Assembly: GCA_041394265.1 (NCBI GenBank)
Contig: JAWKIO010000005.1
Span: forward strand, 3,782,001 to 3,846,000
DNA: 64,000 bases
Origin: Acidimicrobiales bacterium
GTDB lineage: Bacteria; Actinomycetota; Acidimicrobiia; Acidimicrobiales; SZUA-35
Direction: 5' to 3'
In this document: piece after piece, positions 1 to 8,301 of the stretch
Numbering within the stretch: the stretch's first letter is position 1
How the letters are laid out: each line of letters opens with the position of its first letter
Notes under the pieces: generated by a model
What the model saw: the letters and a program-made list of their open reading frames with translations, nothing else
Databases searched by the model: none
What the model was told of the DNA's origin: nothing
Made by a program: the position numbers and the translations under genes

Positions 1-1747
1 GTCCATAGGTCTTGTCGCGGCGATCGGGTCCGTAGTCGATGTCCTGCGGGTACCCATCGGAGATCACGATCAGCAGCTTCGTCCTGGCTTCCTGCTTGGC
101 GAGCTTGCTCGCGGCATGACGAATGGCCGGACCCATACGGGTGTAGCTCAGCGGTTGCATGGCGCCGATGCCGGCCCAGGTCGACCCAGCGGTCCGATCG
201 TCGAACTCCTTGCCCACCCGGAACTCCACCTCGTGCCGGCTCTGGCCCGAGAACCCGTAGACGGCGTGGCGGTCGCCGAGCTGGCCGAGCGCGTCACACA
301 TCAGAGCGACTGCGTCCTTGGCGACGTCGATGACTCGGCGAACGGGGGTCTCGTCGTAGGCGACTGGTCGTGGCTTGAACGGGTCGTCGAAGGGATCGTC
401 GTCGTCCTCGTCGAACAGTGGTGGCGGTACCTCCTCTGCCGGTGAGCTGGTCGAGGCGCTCAGGTCGACGAGGAACGCGGTTGCCACTTCACGGACGGCC
501 CGGTCTCGGCGGATGTTGAGTCGGTCGTCGGCCGCTGCCCCGGAACGACGATCGACGATGGCCTCGATCACGGCGTCGAGATCGAGCTCGTCGCCGTCGT
601 CACGGCGGTAGACCCGGACCCGTTCCTCCGGTCGAAGCATGGCGAACTGGCGACGGATCTGGCGTCCGAGGTGGGCATGGCGATCTCGGACCTCATCGAT
701 GAATCCGGAATCCTCGCCGACCAGTCGCCGCTCGATGACCCGGCACCACGAGCGTTCGTACGAGCGTTCGAGGTGGTTCCACTCGTCGTACACGAAGGTG
801 CGGTCATCGGGGTCGACGCCGCGTCGATTGGCCCTCGGAGGTCGGCGGGGCTCCGCTGCCGTCGATCGTTCGAGGGCCTCGAGTTCGGCGGCGATGGTGA
901 TCGGGCTGCTCTGGATCGAGCCCTCGAGGTCGTCGCTGGTGCGATCGGCCTCGGCGTCGAGCGGTGGCGGACTCGTGCTGATGCCTTCGAGATCGGGAAA
1001 CTCGATCTCGGCGTCGGCTTCGTCGGGATCATCGACCCTGGGAACGAAGGGCTCGCCGTCGCTCGGTCGTGTCGGAGCGCTGGGGGAGAGGAGCAACGTT
1101 GCGAGCTCCACCGCCGTCGCCGCACTGTCGTCCAGCGTTGCGGCGGGCGAGCGCAGCGGATCGATATGCGCATCGATGGTGGCGAGCAGCACCGGATCGA
1201 GAGAGGTCGTAGCAGGCGCGCCGGCGAGTGCCGTGCCGCCGAGGCAGCAGCGGCGAAGCGCGTCGGCGACGTCGTGCTCGCCCGCCGCTACCGAGTCGTT
1301 CTCGGCCTCGGCGAGAGCCAGTGCCAGGAGGTCGTCGAGGTCGTGTCGAGCGCCCGGATAGAACGCTCTGACGGCCTCGGTCACGCGGAGATGTTCGAGC
1401 AGGACGACAATGGCGGCCGCAGCCTCGGCCACATCGGAGTCGACGATGAGCGGATGCCTCGGCGCGGCATGCCGGTCGAGGTGGTCATGGTCGTTGCCGA
1501 AGGTACCGAATTCGGCGAGCGACAGCTGGTGCAGCACCTGGAGCCGGTACACACGCCGCTGCGCTTCGTCGGTGCTCCCGATGTCCATGACCGGCGCCAG
1601 TGACACCACGAGCGGGTCGGGGAGCCCGAGATCCCACGGCCAGCCCCGCCGATCGTCCTCGCGAGCTTCGATTCGCACGACCTGACCAGCGAGACTTTCG
1701 GCGAACAGACCGAGGCTGCGCTGCGCCTCGGTCAGCGCCAGGGTCAC
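1..1747 (-). CDS. norD: NorD/CoxE-like VWA-domain protein (3' end cut by window)
   Basis: Partner of the MoxR-type ATPase just upstream. In this family the ATPase and VWA protein act together in inserting or activating metal centres of an oxidoreductase. About 582 codons are visible. The start is a GTG overlapping the ATPase stop (GTGA), which implies translational coupling. The N-terminal two thirds is variable and acidic. A von Willebrand A domain follows, with a MIDAS-type DLSAS motif near residue 428, then an acidic insertion ([12 protein letters not shown]). Close to the window edge come [11 protein letters not shown] and [14 protein letters not shown], which closely resemble the NorD C-terminal region. 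The family match is clear from these motifs. The target enzyme is not visible here: the rest of the operon is a P450 and a CoA transferase, and no nitric oxide reductase gene is in view. Confidence 0.85.
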   Translation of the reverse strand, partial: MTLALTEAQRSLGLFAESLAGQVVRIEAREDDRRGWPWDLGLPDPLVVSLAPVMDIGSTDEAQRRVYRLQVLHQLSLAEFGTFGNDHDHLDRHAAPRHPLIVDSDVAEAAAAIVVLLEHLRVTEAVRAFYPGARHDLDDLLALALAEAENDSVAAGEHDVADALRRCCLGGTALAGAPATTSLDPVLLATIDAHIDPLRSPAATLDDSAATAVELATLLLSPSAPTRPSDGEPFVPRVDDPDEADAEIEFPDLEGISTSPPPLDAEADRTSDDLEGSIQSSPITIAAELEALERSTAAEPRRPPRANRRGVDPDDRTFVYDEWNHLERSYERSWCRVIERRLVGEDSGFIDEVRDRHAHLGRQIRRQFAMLRPEERVRVYRRDDGDELDLDAVIEAIVDRRSGAAADDRLNIRRDRAVREVATAFLVDLSASTSSPAEEVPPPLFDEDDDDPFDDPFKPRPVAYDETPVRRVIDVAKDAVALMCDALGQLGDRHAVYGFSGQSRHEVEFRVGKEFDDRTAGSTWAGIGAMQPLSYTRMGPAIRHAASKLAKQEARTKLLIVISDGYPQDIDYGPDRRDKTYG

Positions 1748-2586
1748 GGGAACACGACGTCGACGATGTCGGCCACCGCCCGTTGGACGTCGCGGTCGTC
1801 GCTGATGGCCTCCACGATCGCACTCTGGCACGCCCGCCGAGGTGAGATGCCGCCGGCGATGAGCGTGCCGGCGTAGACCAGCAGCCGAGTGCTGACGCCT
1901 TCCTCGATGCCACGCTCGTGCAGGTGGCGGGTCTTGTTGCCGATCCTTGCCAGGCAGCGAGCGATGTCGTCGGTCGTGCCCGATTCGGTCCGCACGATCT
2001 CGGTCTCTGCGTCGACGTCGGGATAGTCGAACTCGATGCTCACGAACCGTTGGCGGGTGGAGGGCTTGAGATCCTTGACCACCGACTGGTAGCCGGGGTT
2101 GTACGAGATGACGAGCAGGAAGTCCGGGTGTGCGTGCACCTGTTCCGAGGTCTTCTCGATGGGAAGCACCCGCCGGTGATCGGTGAGCGAGTGGATGACC
2201 ACGGTGGTGTCCTTGCGGGCTTCGACCACCTCGTCGAGATAGCAGATGTCGCCCTGGCGTACGGCTCGGGTGAGAGGCCCGTCCATCCAGACCGTCTCTT
2301 CGCCCGACAGCAGGTAGCGTCCGACGAGGTCGGTGGCGGTCAAGTCTTCGTGGCAGGCGACGGTGGTGAGCCCGATCGTCGGCTGCGTTGGATCCTGGGA
2401 GAGCCGCCACGCCATGTACTCGACGAATCGGGTCTTGCCGCAGCCCGTCGGCCCCTTCAGCAGGACCGGTAGACGAGCGGCGAACGCTGCCGAGAAGATC
2501 TCGATCTCGTCGGCGACGGGACGGTAGTACGGGGCGTCAGCGGTGCCGGCATCGTTCGCCGAGGCGTCGGGTGTCAGTGGGGGCAT
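1744..2586 (-). CDS. norQ: MoxR/NorQ/CbbQ-family AAA+ ATPase
   Basis: A 280-residue AAA+ ATPase, close to the usual size of NorQ/CbbQ proteins (about 265-300). Walker A is GPTGCGKT near residue 42 and Walker B is [12 protein letters not shown]. Sequences typical of the family follow ([11 protein letters not shown] and the NPGYQ sensor region). I chose the ATG at 2586 because a longer reading from 2649 would run into the upstream CoA-transferase gene, whose stop is at 2597. The end overlaps the GTG start of the NorD-like VWA gene by 3 nt. Such ATPase-VWA pairs remodel or load cofactors into a partner enzyme in the cytoplasm. The substrate enzyme here is unknown. Confidence 0.9.
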   Translation of the reverse strand: MPPLTPDASANDAGTADAPYYRPVADEIEIFSAAFAARLPVLLKGPTGCGKTRFVEYMAWRLSQDPTQPTIGLTTVACHEDLTATDLVGRYLLSGEETVWMDGPLTRAVRQGDICYLDEVVEARKDTTVVIHSLTDHRRVLPIEKTSEQVHAHPDFLLVISYNPGYQSVVKDLKPSTRQRFVSIEFDYPDVDAETEIVRTESGTTDDIARCLARIGNKTRHLHERGIEEGVSTRLLVYAGTLIAGGISPRRACQSAIVEAISDDRDVQRAVADIVDVVFP

Positions 2587-2596
2587 GCAATGAACA

Positions 2597-3817
2597 TTAC
2601 GGGGCGGCTGTCCGCGCAGCCCAAGCCGCGCCGTTGCTGAGCAGCTCATCGATCTCGTCGGACCCGAAGCCGGCCTCTCGCAGGATCTGCTCGGTGTGTT
2701 CGCCGGGATCGGGAGCGCGCCGCACGTCGGCGCGCTTCAATGCCGACACCTGGACGGGGTGATTGATGAGTTTGCCAACACCGGTGGAGGGGTCGCCGTC
2801 GATCACCATCGAGTTTGCTTCGAGCTGAGGATCGCGGACGGCGTCTTCGGACCGGGGCGCCAACGCCGCAGGCACTCCGTGCTGGGCAAAGGTCGCCATC
2901 CACTCCGCAGCAGTGCGGCGCGAGAAACGTGCCGCCACCTCGGCGCTCAACGCCGAGCGATGCTCGTACTGGGCCGGCGTGGTCGAGAACCGTTCGTCGT
3001 CGAGCAGGTCGGTGGCATCGAGCGCGGCGAACAGCTGCTTGATCTCGTTGCCGGCTCGGACCATCGTGATGCCGATCCAGCGACCGTCGCGGGTTTCGTA
3101 GAGCTTGCCGAGGAAGCCTGGCTCCTGTTGGCGTTGACGGTGGGCGTCCATGTCGGCGCCGGTGAGCGCTCCCTGGGTGACCGCGGCCGACGACCACAGT
3201 CCGTTCGCGAGGAGCGAGGTCGAAACGAGCGAGCCTTCGCCCGTGCGCTCGCGATGCAGCAGCGCCATCACCAAACCGGCAAACAGCGACACGGCCGTGG
3301 GGTGGTCTCCCATCCCGGGCAGCGAGTGGGTGGGATTCGAACCGGGGCCTCGGACGAGGTCCATCAACCCGCTGCGCGTCCAGTACGACACCAGGTCGAA
3401 ACCCTTGTCGTCGCGGTCAGGCCCGTGCTCGCCATTGGCGGTCAGCGAGCCGTAGATGATCGACGGCCGGCGGGCGGCGACATCGGCGTACTCGAGCCCC
3501 AGCGAGCGGCGCACCGGGAACGGCTGATTGGTGACATACACATCGGCCTGGTCGATCAGTCGCCACAGCACCTCGATGGCTTCCGGCCGCTTCAGGTCGA
3601 GCTGGATGCTGCGCTTGTTCCGTGCATCGAGATGCCACAGATAGTTGACCTCGTGATCCGGCATGGTGGTGGCAAGCCCGATGTGACGCAGCAAGTCGCC
3701 GGCACCCGGCGGTTCCACCTTGATCACATCGGCCCCGAAGTCGGCGAGCATGGTGGTCGACACCGGCCCGGCAATCACCGTGCCGACGTCGAGCACCTTC
3801 AGTCCCTCGAAGAGCAA
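2597..3817 (-). CDS. CaiB/BaiF-family CoA transferase (class III)
   Basis: A 406-residue family III CoA transferase, which moves CoA between acyl groups in carnitine, bile acid, oxalate or steroid-type acid catabolism. It starts with [16 protein letters not shown] and continues with [17 protein letters not shown], both hallmarks of the N-terminal CoA-binding fold. [13 protein letters not shown] follows. The usual GPGxxP-type context is present near [22 protein letters not shown]. The start is probably the TTG at 3817, preceded by AAAGGA about 10 nt upstream. The only in-frame ATG (3925) would overlap the P450 gene by 71 nt and add a low-complexity extension. Downstream of a P450 and upstream of norQ/norD-like genes, it probably belongs to a degradation pathway for an acid. 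The substrate cannot be named. Confidence 0.85.
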   Translation of the reverse strand: MLFEGLKVLDVGTVIAGPVSTTMLADFGADVIKVEPPGAGDLLRHIGLATTMPDHEVNYLWHLDARNKRSIQLDLKRPEAIEVLWRLIDQADVYVTNQPFPVRRSLGLEYADVAARRPSIIYGSLTANGEHGPDRDDKGFDLVSYWTRSGLMDLVRGPGSNPTHSLPGMGDHPTAVSLFAGLVMALLHRERTGEGSLVSTSLLANGLWSSAAVTQGALTGADMDAHRQRQQEPGFLGKLYETRDGRWIGITMVRAGNEIKQLFAALDATDLLDDERFSTTPAQYEHRSALSAEVAARFSRRTAAEWMATFAQHGVPAALAPRSEDAVRDPQLEANSMVIDGDPSTGVGKLINHPVQVSALKRADVRRAPDPGEHTEQILREAGFGSDEIDELLSNGAAWAARTAAP

Positions 3818-3854
3818 CAGTCGCTCATCCTTTCGTGTCGTGGCTCGCCCCCGA

Positions 3855-5078
3855 TCACAGACCTCGGTCGAGACCCTGCACCGGGAAGCGGACGGGGAGA
3901 TTGCGTGGTCCGCGCACCTGGCCACCGGCCCACGTGACGGCGTCGGCGTCGGCCAGTTCGAACTCGGGGATCATCGCCAGGAACTCCTCGATGGCGACGA
4001 CCATCTCCATCCGAGCCAGGTTCGATCCGGCGCAACGGTGGGGCCCGGCGCCGAAGGCCACGTGCCGATTCACCTCACGATCGATGATCACCTTCTCCGG
4101 ATCTTCGAACGCTTCGGGGTCGCGGTTTGCCGCAGGGAACGACAGCAGGACGCGATCGCCCTTTGCGACCGGACAGCCGTTGATCTCGGTGTCTTCCTTG
4201 GCGATGCGGGCCATGGTGACGGGGGAGTAGGCCCGCAGGAACTCCTCGACGGCGGTGGGGATCAGCTCGGGCTCGTCGACGAGTCGTTGACGATCTTCGG
4301 GGTGTGTCGCCAGGTGCCAGATGGCCGAACCGATCGAGCTCCATGTGGTGTCGATACCGGCGATGAGCATGAGGCTGATGTTCCCTCGCACGACGTGCAT
4401 CGGCACCGGTTCACCATCGAGGTCGGCGTTGAGCAGGAACGAGATGAGGTCGTCGCCCGGCTCTTCCTGGCGACGTGCGATCTCCTCGAGGAAGAAGTTC
4501 TCGATGATGACGCGGTACTTCTCGCGGGTTTCCGGGTCTTGCAGGCCAAGCTCGAGTACGCCCTGGACCCAGGTGGCGAACTCGTCGCCCATCTCGGGGT
4601 CGATCCCGAGGATCTCGGCGATGACGCGAGGCGGAATCTGGCGGGCGTACTCGCCCGCGGCGTCGAAGGTGCCCTTCTCGACCACGCCGCGCAACAGTTG
4701 GCGGCACAGCTCACGAGTGGGCTCGCGGAAGCGCTCGACTGCGTGCGGGGCAAAGAAGGGCAGCATGAGTCGACGCTCGGGAGCGTGGTCGGGGGCGTCG
4801 GACGCGATGATCGAGCGAATCCGGTTGCCGTCGGCGTCGTAGCTGGTCGGTACCGGTGCCACGCTGACCGAGAATGACGAGAAGTGTTCAGCGTCGCGAG
4901 CGACGCCCGTCACCGTCTCGAAGGTGGTCGGCATGTGCGACCCACCCCAGCGTTCGCTGTGGGGAACCGGACACGTGGGCCGGAGCTCGCCCCAGATCGG
5001 ATACGGGTCTTTCACGAAACCGGCGTCGAAGATGTCGAAGTCGGTCGCCCAGTCGTTGACGGGTTCGGTGGCAGTCAT
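3855..5078 (-). CDS. Cytochrome P450
   Basis: A 407-residue soluble bacterial P450 that hydroxylates a hydrophobic substrate using electrons from a ferredoxin system not seen in this window. The oxygen-activation helix is AGIDTTWS, the ExxR pair lies in EEFLRAYSP, and the haem loop is FGAGPHRCAGSNLAR with C349 as axial ligand. The N-terminal WGELRPTCPVPHSERWGG region is typical of actinobacterial class I P450s. The ATG at 5078 is the first gene start of a four-gene minus-strand run (P450, CoA transferase, NorQ, NorD). No membrane anchor is seen. The substrate is unknown; steroid, terpenoid or fatty acid substrates are all plausible. Confidence 0.93.
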   Translation of the reverse strand: MTATEPVNDWATDFDIFDAGFVKDPYPIWGELRPTCPVPHSERWGGSHMPTTFETVTGVARDAEHFSSFSVSVAPVPTSYDADGNRIRSIIASDAPDHAPERRLMLPFFAPHAVERFREPTRELCRQLLRGVVEKGTFDAAGEYARQIPPRVIAEILGIDPEMGDEFATWVQGVLELGLQDPETREKYRVIIENFFLEEIARRQEEPGDDLISFLLNADLDGEPVPMHVVRGNISLMLIAGIDTTWSSIGSAIWHLATHPEDRQRLVDEPELIPTAVEEFLRAYSPVTMARIAKEDTEINGCPVAKGDRVLLSFPAANRDPEAFEDPEKVIIDREVNRHVAFGAGPHRCAGSNLARMEMVVAIEEFLAMIPEFELADADAVTWAGGQVRGPRNLPVRFPVQGLDRGL

Positions 5079-5273
5079 GTGCAGTCCCCTGGTTCAAGCA
5101 GTGATTCGGTCCCGTCGCGAACCCTAATCGGCACCGCCGTCGGCAGAAAGTCGCTATCGCCGACGACGACGTGCCCGTGTGGGGTGGCCGGCTGCCGCAA
5201 CCGGTCACACGGACGCTCTGCTACCAACCAGAACGATCCTCACTGGGCACGTGCCGTCGGCGACAGCGGTGGA

Positions 5274-5315
5274 GTGACCCACCGGTCCGTTCCCTCGCGA
5301 GGACCGGTGGGTCAC
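5274..5315 (-). terminator. Perfect 15-bp stem-loop, probable U-less terminator
   Basis: GTGACCCACCGGTCC at 5274-5288 is exactly complementary to 5301-5315, with a 12-nt loop. It lies about 49 nt after the stop of the minus-strand gene ending at 5364 and well before the P450 start at 5078. This suits a terminator separating the two units. There is no U-tract on either side, as with several other strong hairpins in this window. The rest of 5079-5363 shows no gene. Confidence 0.6.
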
Positions 5316-5363
5316 CGTCTGCGCCGCCCGTCTCCGGAGCTTCGCAAGCCCCATGGGGGGCTG

Positions 5364-5726
5364 TCAGCAGTGTGGACCCTGCGCGTCATCGAGATCTGTG
5401 AGCCGGATCACACTTCGGCCCGATTCGTTCGTCGTCCGGTCGGCACGTTGGACGGTCGCTTCGAACCGCGCCGCAGCATCGGGACGCAGCGTTCGGCGCT
5501 GCTCGTACAGCGAGCTCAGTTCATGGCCGGGGTCATCGAACTCCAGACGGCCATTGCGGTAGTGCGCGGCGCGCAACACACCGTCGTCGTCGGTCAGCGC
5601 TCCCTCGTTTCGGTCGCTGAGATACCCGGCGGCCTTCAGCGCCTCGCTGTAGGCCTCGGGCTCGTCGAAATCGAGAATGTGTGGCATCGGCGGCCGATTG
5701 TTCGGTCCGCCCGCGTCGTGATCCAT
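5364..5726 (-). CDS. Small acidic hypothetical protein (120 aa)
   Basis: I do not recognise this protein. It is hydrophilic and charged, beginning MDHDAGGPNNRPPMPHILDF. Tyr and acidic residues recur (EPEAYSEALKAAGYLSD, HYRNGRLEFDDPGHELSSLYEQRR). There is no signal peptide, membrane segment or recognisable catalytic motif. The start at 5726 is supported by AGGAG six bases upstream. A CRP-like box lies 58-73 nt upstream of the start, and a Crp/Fnr regulator gene follows further upstream on the same strand. It may therefore be a target of that regulator (inference). A 15-bp hairpin follows the gene. Confidence 0.6.
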   Translation of the reverse strand: MDHDAGGPNNRPPMPHILDFDEPEAYSEALKAAGYLSDRNEGALTDDDGVLRAAHYRNGRLEFDDPGHELSSLYEQRRTLRPDAAARFEATVQRADRTTNESGRSVIRLTDLDDAQGPHC

Positions 5727-5783
5727 GCGAGCTCCTGCTGGCGCGAGTCACCACACAGTGTGTGTCTCGGCGCCGATCATGTC

Positions 5784-5799
5784 TGTGGAGCGGTTCACA
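5784..5799. promoter_or_regulatory. CRP/GlxR-like operator
   Basis: TGTGGAGCGGTTCACA fits the TGTGA-N6-TCACA consensus at 9 of 10 half-site positions. It lies between the Crp/Fnr gene (stop at 5857) and the start of the small gene at 5726, about 58 nt upstream of that start. A second box with 13 of 16 identical bases lies upstream of the DUF4214 gene (21150-21165), which makes chance less likely. Confidence 0.6.
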
Positions 5800-5856
5800 C
5801 AATCCGCCCGATGGGACGGGAGAGGATGGCCCGAGATGACGGTCGCCCCGCCGCGT

Positions 5857-6537
5857 TCAACCGGTGGCGAGGTCGTGGAACTGGGCGGCATCGAGCACGA
5901 TCACGCGCCCGCGTCCCAGCTCGATGAGTCCACGTGCGGCCAGCCGGCCAAGGTGTTTGTTGACCGATTCGCGGCTCACGCCGAGCTGCATGCCGAGCGC
6001 CGCCTGCGTGACCTGCACCTCGACGCGGCCGACACCGGCCGAGGTTGCGCTCACGAGGGAATCGAGGAGTTCGACGAGGCGGACGTCGAGGTCGGCGAAG
6101 GCTTCACGCTCGACTCGGGTCGAGAGTCGTCGCAGTGTTTGAGCCGCAAGGCGGGCAAGCGTGAGCGAGATCTCGGGGTGCTCGTGAGCGAGCTGGAGGA
6201 ACCGGACTCGATCGATGGCAAGGAGCGTGGCATTGTCTCTGGCCCGGATGGACGCAGTCCGTTGCTCACCTGACACGATGGTGGCTTCGCCGATGGGTGC
6301 GCCGGGGTGCAGCGTGGTGAACAACAGCTCCTGTCCTTCGATGCTGGTGGCCTGGACATCGACCCGACCCTCGTACACCACGTAGAAGTGGTCACAGGGA
6401 TCTCCTTGATGGAAGAGGAACTCCGACGCTCGGAGTTGGACCGGCCACATCGCGGCGCCGAGTGCTGACGCCGACACCGCGTCGAGTCGGAGGTCGGATC
6501 GGCAGAGGAATTCGGTGAAGAGCGGGTTGGCGGGCAT
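5857..6537 (-). CDS. Crp/Fnr-family transcription regulator
   Basis: A 226-residue protein of the usual CRP length. Residues about 20-130 form the cyclic-nucleotide-binding domain. The phosphate-binding cassette reads PIGEATIVSGEQRTASI, keeping the Gly-Glu and Arg-Thr pair expected of a cAMP binder. The C-terminal winged helix includes VSRESVNKHLGRL (188-200). Its recognition residues R189, E190 and K194 match the RE...R pattern that reads TGTGA in CRP. No FNR-type cysteine cluster is present. The start is the ATG at 6537, 17 nt after the end of the metallophosphoesterase gene, so the two are probably cotranscribed. TGTGA-type boxes occur at 5784 and 21150. Ligand identity is inferred. Confidence 0.9.
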   Translation of the reverse strand: MPANPLFTEFLCRSDLRLDAVSASALGAAMWPVQLRASEFLFHQGDPCDHFYVVYEGRVDVQATSIEGQELLFTTLHPGAPIGEATIVSGEQRTASIRARDNATLLAIDRVRFLQLAHEHPEISLTLARLAAQTLRRLSTRVEREAFADLDVRLVELLDSLVSATSAGVGRVEVQVTQAALGMQLGVSRESVNKHLGRLAARGLIELGRGRVIVLDAAQFHDLATG

Positions 6538-6554
6538 CGAAGAACCTCAGAGCG

Positions 6555-8108
6555 TCAGCGTCGATGAGTCGTGCCCGGCACGATGCGAACGAACAGTGGA
6601 TGGCCCCACGACGGCACGGTGCCCGCTGGCAGCCAAGGATCGGCGCCGGAGCGAGCAACGAAGTGCTCACGGGTTCGGCAACGGTTCGGTCGGAGCCCGG
6701 TCGGGCAGGCGGCGTCGAGCATCAGGTCCGACTGATCGCCTCGGTAGTGGAGGGTGAGCCGCGAGCCGAATGGTCCAAGATCGTCCTGCACCCAGATCCT
6801 GGCGACGGTACCCGGAGCGATGATCGAGGGTGGGTCGTGGACGAACCGGCCCTGAGCGGTCGATGCCTCGACCAGCTCGAGCCGTTCGGTCCCGTGGCGG
6901 TTGTCGATCTCGACGTAGGTCGAGAAGTCCATGGTGAACTGGTTGTCGATCGGTTCGGGGTCTGCGGTGCTCGGGCAGCAGACGAGCCGGTCGTCAAGTT
7001 CCACCACCTCCCAGATCGTCGGCGTGAGACCGTCGGGTGCAACATCGATGACGCCGTAGGTGACGGGTCGTTGGTCGAGGTCTGGCTGCGACGGGCATTC
7101 GAAACCGGTATTGAGGTAGCCGACCAGGGAGCTGGTGAGGCCGGCGACGGCGCCGTGCGTATGCCCCATCACCACCAGGTCGGCGCCCAGTGCGAACGCG
7201 TCGGCCTGCGCGTGCCAGCCGAGCAGCTCCATACCATCGGCCCACGCCGACCGAGCGGCCTCGACCTCGCCCTGCTTGGCCCGATCCGCAGGGTGTTCAC
7301 GCTCGTGGTTGCGAGCCCAACGGTGCCACAGATCCCCGTAGATCGACCGGGCCTGCGTGAGCGTGGTGGAGGTCCCGTCGGGCATGGCAATCGGTGCGTC
7401 GACGTCGACATCGAGCGCTGCGGCCAGGTAGTCGAAGAGCAGCCCGACGATGCCGGCTCCGGGGGCGCCACCGATCGAGCCGACGAGGCCCCGGAGATCG
7501 AGCCCGTTCGGTGCGCCCTGACCGGGGAGATCGGCGACGGTCTGTCCGGAGGCGAGGTGTCGGCGCCAGTGTTCGGCAACGGCGCGAGTCACGAAATGGC
7601 CGGCAGGCAGGCCATTCCACGGACTCGATCGGTCGATTGCGTTGAACAAGGTGTGGTGGTGGCCGTGACTCATCACGAGTCGTCGATCGTCGCCGAGAGG
7701 ATGGTGGAGGAGTTCGGGCGCAAGCTGCAGACGGTGTCCTCCGGTGCTGACCACCACGGCTGCTTCGTCGCCGGTGATCCCCATGTCGTGATTTCCGGCG
7801 ACCCAGGTGACGGCGCCGTCGAGGGCGTCGAGCGCTCGGCCCAGGGCGCCGCTCGGTGCAAAGATGGCGGGGTTCGCCGCGACCACCTCGGCGAAGGTCG
7901 GCGGCCGCCGGTCGAAGGGGTAGGTCCACAGATCGACCACGTCGCCCAGTAGAACGAGCTCTGCGATCCGATCGGCATGGTCGATGACCCAATCGAGGAT
8001 CGCAACGAGGCGGGTCTCGTGCACATGTGGCTGGTACCAGCAGGTGGGTTCACCCGTGCCGATGTGGAGGTCGCTCACCGCGACGATCCATGTGCTGTCC
8101 GTCGGCAT
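6555..8108 (-). CDS. Calcineurin-like metallophosphoesterase
   Basis: A 517-residue predicted cytoplasmic metal-dependent phosphoesterase. The metal-binding motifs appear in order: DLH (13-15), GDVVD (55-59), GNHD (105-108), then MSHGHHH and GHTHG towards the middle. This is the full set for a binuclear centre. A C-terminal domain of about 150 residues (from roughly PDGLTPTIWEVVELDD) follows and is not recognised. The ATG at 8108 is chosen over a longer frame from 8207 because GGAGGGG stands just upstream. The substrate is unknown; phosphoesters, phospholipids or cyclic nucleotides are all possible. Its position between a Crp-type regulator and a cyclase-like protein makes a role in nucleotide signalling conceivable but unproven. 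Confidence 0.87.
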   Translation of the reverse strand: MPTDSTWIVAVSDLHIGTGEPTCWYQPHVHETRLVAILDWVIDHADRIAELVLLGDVVDLWTYPFDRRPPTFAEVVAANPAIFAPSGALGRALDALDGAVTWVAGNHDMGITGDEAAVVVSTGGHRLQLAPELLHHPLGDDRRLVMSHGHHHTLFNAIDRSSPWNGLPAGHFVTRAVAEHWRRHLASGQTVADLPGQGAPNGLDLRGLVGSIGGAPGAGIVGLLFDYLAAALDVDVDAPIAMPDGTSTTLTQARSIYGDLWHRWARNHEREHPADRAKQGEVEAARSAWADGMELLGWHAQADAFALGADLVVMGHTHGAVAGLTSSLVGYLNTGFECPSQPDLDQRPVTYGVIDVAPDGLTPTIWEVVELDDRLVCCPSTADPEPIDNQFTMDFSTYVEIDNRHGTERLELVEASTAQGRFVHDPPSIIAPGTVARIWVQDDLGPFGSRLTLHYRGDQSDLMLDAACPTGLRPNRCRTREHFVARSGADPWLPAGTVPSWGHPLFVRIVPGTTHRR

Positions 8109-8301
8109 CTCGGTCCCCTCCACTCTGCGGTCGCACTGGTCTTCGGTCAGCACTTGTCTCCGGTCCGCACCGTGTGTAGCCGAGGTCGGGCGAGGCCAGC
8201 GAGTCAACGATGGCGAAGCCCCCGGGTGGGCGCGCTACTCTCCGGCCCGCGTCGATGAGGACATCCAACGATGGTGAGACGGTGCCGATGAGGACGAGAC
8301 C

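Noticed and set aside
5751..5761. Short palindrome CACACAGTGTG upstream of the small gene at 5726
   Set aside because: Too short to separate from chance. The nearby TGTGG-N6-TCACA box explains the region better.
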